The position numbers and the translations under genes are program-made. Positions 25,667 through 32,270 of a stretch of DNA of 43,440 nt are shown one piece after another. The notes under the pieces were generated by a model, which worked only from the letters and a program-made list of their open reading frames with translations, was not told the DNA's origin and ran no database searches. The DNA lies in contig JAGIAQ010000022.1 of assembly GCA_017744795.1 (NCBI GenBank), positions 1-43,440 on the forward strand. Direction: 5' to 3'. This DNA is from Niabella sp. Its GTDB lineage: Bacteria; Bacteroidota; Bacteroidia; Chitinophagales; Chitinophagaceae. Within the stretch, counting starts at the first letter, position 1; each line of letters starts with the position of its first letter.

Positions 25667-27115
25667 ATGCAGGATAAACTCGATCAAATTAAAGCCCTAT
25701 TCATAAAATGGTGCGGCCAGGCCCCCGATGAAATTGATATTTTACAACAGGCGGGTAGCGAACGCCGGTATTTCCGTATTTGGAAAGACGGTAAATCGAC
25801 CATCGGCACTTATGGGGCCAACATTAAAGAGAATGAATCGTTTTTCTACTTTTCTGAGGAATTTCAAAAGAAAAACCTGCCTGTTGCCAATATCCTGGCC
25901 ATCAGCGCGGACCGGGCGTATTATTTACAGGAAGATTTTGGCACCATATCCCTGATCAATCATTTGGAACAAGATGGGGAAACGGATGCCGTGTACCAGC
26001 TCTATAAAAAGAGTTTGCATGAATTAGCCCGCGTGCAGGTGCTAGGCGACAAAGGATTGGATTACGACAAGTGCCTTACCAATAAAGAATTTGGCAAGCA
26101 GGCCATCATGGCGGACTTGCTGTATTTTAAATATTATTTTTTAGACGCCTTAAGAAGACCTTACGATAAGCAGGCGCTGATTGACGACTTTGAAGCGCTG
26201 AGCACCTACTTAACCCATACGGACTATAAGTTCTTTATGATGCGCGATTATCAAAGTCGCAATATACAGGTGATGGAGGACGGCTCTGTGCATTTTATAG
26301 ATTACCAGGGCGGCATGAAGGGAGCGCCGCAATACGATGTGGCCTCTTTGTTATGGCAGGCCCGGGCAAACTTGTCTAACGAGTGGAAAGAAAATCTTTT
26401 AGCGGATTATATAGCGGCTTTGGAACCCTTGCTGGATAGGCCTTTGAACAAAAGTGTTTTTGTAAGTCAGTATAACGGATATGTATTGATTCGTTTGTTA
26501 CAAGTGCTGGGCGCCTATGGTTTCCGTGGGTTATTTGAACGCAAGGCACAATTTCTTACCAGCATTCCGTTGGCGTTAAGAAATTTAAAGTCCTTTATTA
26601 CAAAAAACGAGATGGGTATTTCTGTTCCGGAATTTACAAAAGTGCTGCAGCTCTGTATTTCGGACGAAATTATAAATGAGTTTACTCCCGTGCAGGCAAC
26701 GGCTGAAACGCCGCTGGTGGTAAAGATCTCCAGCTTCTCCTTTAAAAAGGGATTGCCGGCTACCGATAGTGAAAACGGCGGCGGCTTTGTTTTTGATTGC
26801 AGGGGCATCCTGAACCCGGGCAGAATCGAAAGCATGAAAACAAAAACCGGCCGGGATAAAGAAGTGATCCAGTATCTGGAGCAGCAAACAAAAATGCCAG
26901 AGTTCATTAATAGTGTTTTTGATGTGGTGGATATAACGGTGGAGGATTTTATAAAACGCAGTTTTAGCAGCCTGATGGTCAGCTTCGGCTGTACCGGCGG
27001 CCAGCACCGGAGTGTATATGCCGCTGATGCCTTAGCCCGGCATTTGAAGAATAAGTTTAAAGTGAAGGTGGAGTTGAACCATTGGGTACAGGATGCGAAG
27101 AATTGGGTCAACTAA
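25667..27115 (+). CDS. APH-type amino-sugar kinase fused to a RapZ C-terminal domain
   Basis: 482 residues, two domains. Residues 1 to about 330 are an aminoglycoside-phosphotransferase fold resembling AmgK: GSERRYFRI, YYLQEDFG, the catalytic loop RDYQSRNI (Asp near 194; the usual preceding His is Met), and FIDYQGGMKGAPQYDVASLLWQ for metal binding. Residues from about 351 (ISSFSFKKGLP) to the end are a RapZ C-terminal domain with FVFDCRGILNPG and FGCTGGQHRSVYAADAL. In E. coli RapZ this domain senses GlcN-6-P and binds GlmZ RNA. A MurU-like gene follows, suggesting MurNAc/GlcNAc recycling. Kinase substrate and any RNA binding are inferred. Confidence 0.85.
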   Translation: MQDKLDQIKALFIKWCGQAPDEIDILQQAGSERRYFRIWKDGKSTIGTYGANIKENESFFYFSEEFQKKNLPVANILAISADRAYYLQEDFGTISLINHLEQDGETDAVYQLYKKSLHELARVQVLGDKGLDYDKCLTNKEFGKQAIMADLLYFKYYFLDALRRPYDKQALIDDFEALSTYLTHTDYKFFMMRDYQSRNIQVMEDGSVHFIDYQGGMKGAPQYDVASLLWQARANLSNEWKENLLADYIAALEPLLDRPLNKSVFVSQYNGYVLIRLLQVLGAYGFRGLFERKAQFLTSIPLALRNLKSFITKNEMGISVPEFTKVLQLCISDEIINEFTPVQATAETPLVVKISSFSFKKGLPATDSENGGGFVFDCRGILNPGRIESMKTKTGRDKEVIQYLEQQTKMPEFINSVFDVVDITVEDFIKRSFSSLMVSFGCTGGQHRSVYAADALARHLKNKFKVKVELNHWVQDAKNWVN

Positions 27116-27546
27116 AGTCGATAGTCCATGGTCGATGGTCCATGGTTCTATGTCTTGAAAATGCTTATGAGTAAGGGCAGGGTAACCTGATAAAACTTAT
27201 GATATGGCATTTAAATTTGAGAGCTTGAAAGTGTGACATATTGCAGTAATGAGTGATTTATTTGCATCAACTAAAGGCATGTCAGGCTGTTAATGACAAA
27301 TGCTGCAAATTGTTGGAAATGAATCTGTATAAGGAACGTCATTCCGACCGAAGTTTTGCCCCTAAAAGCAAAACGAGCGGAGGAATCTCTGCAAAAGTTA
27401 GAGACCTCTCGGTTCCGTCCCGAATGCTTTCGGGACTCCACTCGAGGTGACGGCACAAATAATAATTTGTCATTCCAAAGAACTTAATTTCCTTTATTGT
27501 CAGGCTGCCAGTGTTCTTTTAATGCCTAATTGATATAACAAAACGA
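27116..27546. other. Repeat-filled 431-bp gap
   Basis: No gene is seen. It contains a CCATGGTCGATGG repeat (27121-27146), the direct repeat TGTCAGGCTG (27280-27289 and 27498-27507), an inverted pair AATGACAAAT/ATTTGTCATT (27292-27301 and 27465-27474), and a REP-like element between them. Confidence 0.6.
27338..27451. repeat. REP-like element, GTCATTCCGA family
   Basis: Starts GTCATTCCGACCGAAG, contains GAGGAATCTC, a GTCCCGA-ATGCTT-TCGGGAC hairpin and ends CTCGAGGTGAC. Same family as 8076, 28980 and 39848. Confidence 0.7.
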
Positions 27547-28335
27547 ATGATAACTATGAACGATGAACTATCAACTATAAACAGCCGGCCCTCCCCTTCA
27601 GGGGCCGGGGGCCTGCGCGGCATGATCTTTTGCGCCGGTCTGGGCACCCGCTTCAAACCCTGGACGGATCAGCATCCCAAGGCGTTGGCGGTAATCAACG
27701 GGAAGAGTTTATTGCAGCGGAATGTAGAGTATTTACAGCAATACGGCATTAAGCAGCTGGTGGTAAATGTGCATCATTTTGCGGATCAGATTGTTGAAGC
27801 CATTAAAGAGCATAAAGGCTGGGGCAGTGAAATTACCATCAGCGATGAAACCGATGCCGTACTGGAAACAGGCGGCGGGTTATTAAAAGCTAAACCCTTA
27901 TTTACGCCGGGCGAGAAATTTATCACTTGTAATGCCGATATTCTTACAGACCTGGACATTAGCCAGCTGATCGCTTTTCATGAAGCCAACAAACCCTTAA
28001 TTTCCATGGCAGTGGGAGATCGTAAAACCTCCCGTTATTTGTTGTTTGACGAAAACAACACTTTATGCGGGTGGAGGAATATTGCCACCGGTGAAGAAAA
28101 AATAGCGCGACCGGCGGATACGCTCATTCAAAAATCATACGATTGTGTGGTGGTTTTTGAATACGAGGTTTTCAATCATATTCCGTTTACCGGCAAGTTT
28201 TCGTTGATAGACCTGTACCTGCATTTAGCAAAAACGCATACTATAAAAGGATTTCAGCACCATGCCGATCGCTGGATTGATGTAGGCAAACCCGAAAGCG
28301 TGGCGCCTGCAGAGCAGCTTTTTCGAGACCTGTGA
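27547..28335 (+). CDS. Sugar-1-phosphate nucleotidyltransferase, MurU-like
   Basis: Up to 262 residues. From residue 26 it is a standard nucleotidyltransferase: MIFCAGLGTRFKPWT (NTP loop), HPKALAVINGKSLLQRN, NADILTDLD (metal site). Small size and pairing with the AmgK-like fusion point to MurNAc-1-P uridylyltransferase (MurU); a mannose-1-P guanylyltransferase is the alternative. The first 25 residues come from repeat DNA (GAACTATCAACTATAA and a GC hairpin), so the true start is unsure: ATG 27547, ATG 27556, CTG near 27613 or ATG 27622. Confidence 0.8.
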   Translation: MITMNDELSTINSRPSPSGAGGLRGMIFCAGLGTRFKPWTDQHPKALAVINGKSLLQRNVEYLQQYGIKQLVVNVHHFADQIVEAIKEHKGWGSEITISDETDAVLETGGGLLKAKPLFTPGEKFITCNADILTDLDISQLIAFHEANKPLISMAVGDRKTSRYLLFDENNTLCGWRNIATGEEKIARPADTLIQKSYDCVVVFEYEVFNHIPFTGKFSLIDLYLHLAKTHTIKGFQHHADRWIDVGKPESVAPAEQLFRDL

Positions 28336-28358
28336 GGTTTCCGCCACGGCGAACAGGT

Positions 28359-28379
28359 TCAAGACCTCATAGGTCTTGA
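28359..28379. terminator. Bidirectional hairpin between convergent genes
   Basis: TCAAGACCT, CAT, AGGTCTTGA is a perfect 9-bp stem. It overlaps the last codons of the gene on the minus strand and provides its stop codon. Its core, AAGACCT...AGGTCTT, recurs in the 40-bp palindrome at 41473. Confidence 0.6.
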
Positions 28380-28927
28380 CTCGATTCCAAGTGTGCCGCC
28401 TCCACCAGTCGGGTCAGGTGCAAGTATAGTTTTAGCAGATCAAGAGCACAGTCCTTTGTATCGTGCGATAATGCGTAATCCAGTACCTGATCTATAGTCC
28501 TCTTCCATTCTAAAATATTTTGGTATTTAAAAAAACGCCGGAACACCAAATACGGATTTTTATATTCCTTTGCTGTTAAGGTCTTGGGCGTGCGCTCCCA
28601 TTCTGAGCAATGAGCGCCGGACGGGGCGCACAGCTGTTTATCCAGGTATTGCTCCGATGTGATTTTTAAGAGGCTGTGTTTCTTTTGCCGGTGTAATTCA
28701 TGCGCCGCCAGCATTACGGACCTAATAGCTTTAAAGATATTCAACATAAAGGCAGGCTCATTCTTGTTATATACTTTATTACTGCGGGCGGCAAACAACA
28801 CCTGTCGGATTATTTTTCTAAAAGAGTTAATGTCTTCATAAGCAAAACAAGCTACAAAAACCTGCCGGGGATCAGTGATCACCGAAAAGTTCCAGCACCA
28901 GGTTTCAAACGGGTCTTTGTTTTTCAT
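28367..28927 (-). CDS. Hypothetical protein
   Basis: 186 residues, no signal peptide or membrane segment, predicted mostly helical from its pattern. I do not recognise a family. It is rich in aromatic and basic residues (FETWCWNFSVITD, YLVFRRFFKYQNILEWKRTID). Its last residues (ESSQDL) and stop lie in the repeat hairpin at 28359-28379, so the natural C-terminus may have been replaced by the repeat. It is the first gene of an accessory island. Confidence 0.6.
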   Translation of the reverse strand: MKNKDPFETWCWNFSVITDPRQVFVACFAYEDINSFRKIIRQVLFAARSNKVYNKNEPAFMLNIFKAIRSVMLAAHELHRQKKHSLLKITSEQYLDKQLCAPSGAHCSEWERTPKTLTAKEYKNPYLVFRRFFKYQNILEWKRTIDQVLDYALSHDTKDCALDLLKLYLHLTRLVEAAHLESSQDL

Positions 28928-28979
28928 GAATTTGTTTTTTAAGGTAAAATGTTATCGAACGCAACCCCTCAACTGCACA

Positions 28980-29092
28980 GTCATTTCGAACCCGACGCCG
29001 GCCCGCCCGGGCGACGGTCGGACGGGGAGGGTGAGAAATCTCGTTGTTTAAAAATGAGATTCCTCCCTTCTCTTCGTTGCGGTCGGAATGAC
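28980..29092. repeat. REP-like element, GTCATTCCGA family
   Basis: Ends GTCATTTCGAACCCGA and GGTCGGAATGAC are inverted; the middle has GAAATCTCGTTG and ATGAGATTCCTCC plus a GGCCCGCCCGGGC stem. Confidence 0.7.
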
Positions 29093-29103
29093 GGTGAAAA
29101 AGG

Positions 29104-29580
29104 TTACTCCGAACTGCCCAGCGGCTTTGCCACTCCCGGAAAAGCCGTAATAATTTCCCCGGAGGCATCCGTAATAACGGTAACCATGCTAACCACGCGG
29201 CCCGTGATATCATATCCCACAGGCGTGTCCGCATCCCATACGCGTTGCAGCAGGGTACTATCAGGTAACGGCTCGGGCTGCTGTTGGTAAGCATCCCTGA
29301 TGGCGGCTACAATAGCCGGTATGGAAATAGTAAACTTACTGGCCAGCGGGTGACGGGGTACTTTGTAATAATGACGCTCTAAAATATGCGCCAGAGTGGT
29401 AGCGCTTAGGTACCAGCTTTTACGCAACAGGCGTTTACGGTTTTTAACCGGTAGTTGCCAGATAAGCCCTTCCTGCAACTGTAGCAGCCAGGTTTGCGTA
29501 TCTGCCAGTAAAAACAATACTTGCAGCCATTGCGGCTCATTAAAGGTGGTGTTTTGCTCAGGTGTAGTAACGGCGTTCAT
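29104..29580 (-). CDS. Putative BECR-fold ribonuclease/toxin-like protein
   Basis: 158 residues from ATG 29580; the reading frame is open upstream to 29664, but that part lies in the structured RNA. The N-terminal half is helical and Trp/Leu-rich. The C-terminal half has LSATTLAHILERHYY, then ...VGYDITGRVVSMVTVITDASGEIITAFPG. This pattern (HILxRH, a beta hairpin, D-x-x-G-x-IITAFP end) resembles BECR (Barnase-EndoU-ColicinE5-RelE) nuclease domains of bacterial and phage toxins. The assignment is by eye and could be wrong. A structured RNA lies upstream and a small HTH gene is divergent. Confidence 0.55.
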   Translation of the reverse strand: MNAVTTPEQNTTFNEPQWLQVLFLLADTQTWLLQLQEGLIWQLPVKNRKRLLRKSWYLSATTLAHILERHYYKVPRHPLASKFTISIPAIVAAIRDAYQQQPEPLPDSTLLQRVWDADTPVGYDITGRVVSMVTVITDASGEIITAFPGVAKPLGSSE

Positions 29581-29611
29581 AACAAATAGGTTTTTAGATG
29601 AACACCCGCAC

Positions 29612-29783
29612 AAAAAAAGCGTGGTGCTCAACTTACCGCTCTGAGGTACTGGCATACCCTGCAACGGATAAGAGAGCCCACGCCTAGGTCGTGAGCTATT
29701 CTACTTATCATCTCGTTGCAAAAGAAAAGTGCCAGTTTTCAGAGCGAGACTCAAAGCGAATGCTTCAAATAATTTTATGAAGT
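29612..29783 (-). ncRNA. Structured RNA or leader upstream of the putative nuclease gene
   Basis: In + coordinates four nested helices are perfectly ordered: CGTGG/CCACG (29620-29624 with 29678-29682), GCTC/GAGC (29626-29629 with 29674-29677), CTTACCG/CGGATAAG with one bulge (29632-29638 with 29665-29672), and GGTA/TACC (29645-29648 with 29655-29658). On the minus strand a U7 tract follows (29612-29618), so the rod looks like an intrinsic terminator 31 nt before the ATG. A -7 TATTTTTG at 29789-29796 would start a transcript of about 170 nt. It may be a separate small RNA or an attenuator. Confidence 0.55.
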
Positions 29784-29831
29784 AATCGCAAAAATATTAT
29801 TCAGCACAAATATACGGCAATTTTGTTATTT

Positions 29832-29847
29832 GCGGACAGGTGTCCGC
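29832..29847. promoter_or_regulatory. Operator-like palindrome GCGGACAGGTGTCCGC
   Basis: Two perfect 7-bp arms with a 2-bp spacer, 33 bp before the small HTH gene and between two divergent genes. Confidence 0.5.
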
Positions 29848-29880
29848 TTTATTTTTTTCCACAACGTCTTTATTTGTCAA

Positions 29881-30111
29881 ATGCAAGACTCGTACAATAT
29901 TATATGCGACTTCATTACAAGGGAATGGATTGGCACAAGTGAAGAGTCTATGCGCGCATTTGCAACCAGTCATGATATTGATGAAAAAACCGTAAGGCGA
30001 ATAAAAAACTGGAAGATTGCCTCCTATAAAATCACGATTTATACGTTAGAAAAAATTTGCACCGCAAGAGATTTAACGCTTGAGGAGTTTTTTAGGTTGA
30101 TTAAGCGATAA
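29881..30111 (+). CDS. Small helix-turn-helix protein
   Basis: 76 residues from ATG 29881 (MQDSYNIICDFITREWIG). SMRAFATSHDIDEKTVRRIKNWKI looks like an XRE-type HTH, followed by a helix TIYTLEKICTARDLTLEEFFRLIKR with the usual hydrophobic spacing of this fold. A longer frame from 29830 would read through the palindrome and is unlikely. It may regulate itself and the divergent nuclease-like gene through GCGGACAGGTGTCCGC. Confidence 0.7.
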   Translation: MQDSYNIICDFITREWIGTSEESMRAFATSHDIDEKTVRRIKNWKIASYKITIYTLEKICTARDLTLEEFFRLIKR

Positions 30112-30158
30112 GCTTTAATGCTTTTCATTATTAAAGATTCTATCATTCCTCAATAATA

Positions 30159-30182
30159 GGGATCGTTCCGATCCCAATAGTT
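30159..30182. terminator. Hairpin GGGATCG-TTC-CGATCCC
   Basis: Perfect 7-bp stem with a 3-nt loop followed by AATAGTTTTATC, lying between the convergent HTH and GNAT genes. Confidence 0.55.
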
Positions 30183-30226
30183 TTATCACCTGTATTTATT
30201 ATGGCCTACCTATTGCCAATACGATG

Positions 30227-30775
30227 TTAGCGGTTCGGCTTTTTAGTTTCGTATTCTTCTTTTTCAATTTTATACCAATTATGTTCAATCCCGTCAAGGT
30301 CAAATTTTTCAATAAAGTTTAGTCCAATTTTTTTCAAAATTTTATTTGAACCATCATTTTCACAGTCAGCCATTGCATAAACCTGGTCTGCTTTGAGTTG
30401 TTCAAAAGCATACTTCAATGATGCAGTTGCTGTTTCTGTTGCAATACCTTGTCCCCAATATTTCTTTATCAATCTATAACCTAGGTCATAATAATTCTTG
30501 TGATTGTTTGTCGACTCTGTAACAAGTTTTAGACCTGCCCAACCAATAAAAGCATTAGTTTTTTTGTCAACGATTGCCCAGCGTCCAATTCCATTGTCAA
30601 TATACTGTTGTCGAATAAAATTTATTACATTAACTATTTGTTCTCTGTTCGTCACAGGTTTGTTTCCTAAATATCTGTGAACTTCTGGGTCTGAGTCAAG
30701 TTCAAACATTCCGTCAATATCAGCCGGAAGTATTTCTCTTAAAATCAGTCGTTCGGTTTCTATAAATATTTTCAT
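30227..30775 (-). CDS. GNAT family N-acetyltransferase (RimJ/RimL-like)
   Basis: 182 residues from MKIFIETERLILREILPADIDGMF. ETERLILRE opens the Acetyltransf_3 group; YDLGYRLIKKYWGQGIATETATASLKYAFEQL contains the acetyl-CoA-binding Q/R-x-x-G-x-G/A loop (WGQGIATE). ADCENDGSNKILKKIGL is motif B. Substrate unknown: ribosomal protein or a small molecule are possible. A longer in-frame start at 30808 adds 11 unlikely residues. The codon use is visibly more AT-rich than in flanking genes, suggesting acquisition. Confidence 0.88.
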   Translation of the reverse strand: MKIFIETERLILREILPADIDGMFELDSDPEVHRYLGNKPVTNREQIVNVINFIRQQYIDNGIGRWAIVDKKTNAFIGWAGLKLVTESTNNHKNYYDLGYRLIKKYWGQGIATETATASLKYAFEQLKADQVYAMADCENDGSNKILKKIGLNFIEKFDLDGIEHNWYKIEKEEYETKKPNR

Positions 30776-30823
30776 TTCAATTTTGCCTGTCATATTAATG
30801 GGGTGCAAATTTTATACAAACTA

Positions 30824-31726
30824 TCATATCGCCCATAAGGGTTCGCTTTCCCAATTTGGTTTAAAGCCCAAAGCATTTGAGTCTACCGATGGATACTTCT
30901 TTAGCAACTCTTGCAATTTTCTGGAAAACGAATTTTCAGGGGCTATTATATTTAACAAATAGCGCATAATACAGAAATGAAGATATAGTTTTTGCGTGTC
31001 TTTTGGTACATCATTGACCCATAAATACGGCGGCTTTGACAAAAGCTTTGGAGTGCCAGGCAGGTTTTTATTCCATAGCCGGCTATGATGTGCACAGTAG
31101 TTACGTATTTGTGCAATGGATTGCAGCCAGCTCGGTAAGTAAGTGTGGTTGACCGCACCAAGTTCTATAGCAATAGTATCTTTGGATTTAACCGTATTGT
31201 TTAAATTTCCGTACAATTTGGATAAAGAGCCAAAACTGGTTAGCTCTAATGTTTTCCATGATGGCGGAAAACGCAGATCTTCTTTATATTTCTTTTTGTG
31301 CTCCTTTATAAATGTATCTTTAGAGCGGCTCACTTCTTCCTCGATTGAAGATAAAGTTTCGATTAATGCAGAAGTGTCATTGAAGATTGCCGTATTTTGA
31401 AACCACCATGGATCAAATTCGTGCGACAAATGATAAATTAATTTGGTACGTAAGCTTATTTCAATTTTTTCAATAACATCAAATAATAAAAGTCTTAACT
31501 CTCTGTCAAAATTATAGAGGTGTACAGCATCCTCAAAACGGCTATTGGGTTTAAATAAATGCTGTTCTTTATCAGTTTGCATAGACCACCAATAACCAGC
31601 AAGCCTGTAGTAGCTAACCTGCGAAAGGTAATGTGTGGCCAATGCCTCATCTTCAATTTGCAAACCGCGTTGCTTCAGTTGCTCTATTTGAGCGCTTATC
31701 GTATAGGGTTGTTTGGTGTATAACAT
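30824..31726 (-). CDS. Abi_2/AbiF-family HEPN protein
   Basis: 300 residues from ATG 31726 (MLYTKQPYTISAQIEQLKQRGL). KQPYTI-x-QIE-LK-RGL, LSQVSYYRLAGYWW, FDRELRLLLFDVIEKIEISLRTKLIYHLS and the HEPN motif RNYCAHHSRLWN (R-x4-H at about residues 208-213) match the AbiD/AbiF abortive-infection family. HEPN domains of this kind act as RNases. Recent work, from memory, links AbiF proteins with a partner RNA antitoxin and with the origin of Cas13. The U-tract of a structured RNA ends 14 nt before this ATG. A frame open to 31867 would run through that RNA and is rejected. Confidence 0.85.
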   Translation of the reverse strand: MLYTKQPYTISAQIEQLKQRGLQIEDEALATHYLSQVSYYRLAGYWWSMQTDKEQHLFKPNSRFEDAVHLYNFDRELRLLLFDVIEKIEISLRTKLIYHLSHEFDPWWFQNTAIFNDTSALIETLSSIEEEVSRSKDTFIKEHKKKYKEDLRFPPSWKTLELTSFGSLSKLYGNLNNTVKSKDTIAIELGAVNHTYLPSWLQSIAQIRNYCAHHSRLWNKNLPGTPKLLSKPPYLWVNDVPKDTQKLYLHFCIMRYLLNIIAPENSFSRKLQELLKKYPSVDSNALGFKPNWESEPLWAI

Positions 31727-31740
31727 TGGATAGCATTCAT

Positions 31741-31858
31741 AAAAAAAACCGCACAAGTAGTCACAAAGTAATACCTCTACGGAGTTGTAAATATTTTTTC
31801 TTAAAAAGCAAAAGACTCGCCCTGGTACGCTGTTCTGTGGGTAGCGTGGCGAGTACTG
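31741..31858 (-). ncRNA. Candidate partner RNA of the Abi protein
   Basis: Directly downstream of a perfect -7 box, the minus-strand transcript folds at once: ACTCGCC/GGCGAGT (+ coordinates 31815-31821 with 31848-31854) enclosing ACGCT/AGCGT (31827-31831 with 31843-31847). A second helix, CTAC/GTAG plus GG/CC (31777-31782 with 31749-31760), is followed by U8 (31741-31748), an intrinsic-terminator end. Two near-repeats, CACAAGTA and CACAAAGTA (31752-31770), lie in the 3' part. About 118 nt. Confidence 0.65.
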
Positions 31859-31864
31859 TTGCCA

Positions 31865-31872
31865 CAAAGGTA
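31865..31872 (-). promoter_or_regulatory. -7 box TACCTTTG of the Abi-associated RNA
   Basis: A perfect TAnnTTTG on the minus strand; the predicted start point falls at about 31858, at the base of the first hairpin. No clear TTTG -33 box. Confidence 0.5.
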
Positions 31873-31901
31873 CTATTTTTTACACAATAAGTAGCATTTT
31901 C

Positions 31902-32153
31902 CTAGAAATCGTTGGGCTGGTTGTCGGATTTCAGGCGTTCGGCGGCAGTTGTTCGGTATTTCCGAATAACTGAATCTTCATCCAATTCGCCGGTCTTAAA
32001 AAGATCTGTCAGATGCTCGCTAATAGACGATTTAGATTTTTGATACAATGTGCACATCTGCCCTTGTGAAAGCTAAACATCTTCACTCTCAAGTCTTACT
32101 TCAATCCTTGTGTCTCCACCCTCTGTTTGGTAAATTAAAATTTCACTTTCCAT
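31902..32153 (-). pseudogene. Broken RhuM-family virulence protein gene
   Basis: Starts MESEILIYQTEGGDTRIEVRL and continues SEDV*LSQGQMCTLYQKSKSSISEHLTDLF...ELDEDSVIRKYRTTAAERLKSDN. This is the N-terminus of RhuM proteins (usually ...ETVWLSQ-x-QMAELF...SxISRHI...). A TAG replaces the conserved Trp codon at codon 27, and the frame ends after 83 codons, while intact RhuM proteins are above 300 residues. The rest is deleted; the Abi RNA promoter lies just beyond the break. Confidence 0.75.
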
Positions 32154-32270
32154 AGGTTAGTTATTTATTGTGCTCCAATAAGCTCTTTTTTAACGATTTT
32201 CCTAATCCTATTAATAAACAATGTAGTGTCGCCCCAGTCCTACAAGTCACACCCCAATGATACAGCAATG

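Noticed and set aside
28905-29294. 129-codon minus-strand ORF
   Set aside because: Runs through a REP-like element and overlaps the nuclease-like gene in another frame.
30205-30240. attC-like GTTAGC next to the GNAT gene, as in integron cassettes
   Set aside because: No matching second half-site and no repeat of it around neighbouring genes; no integrase.
31727-31867. 47-residue N-terminal extension of the Abi protein
   Set aside because: It would be translated from the structured RNA and U-tract; Abi homology begins at the ATG at 31726.
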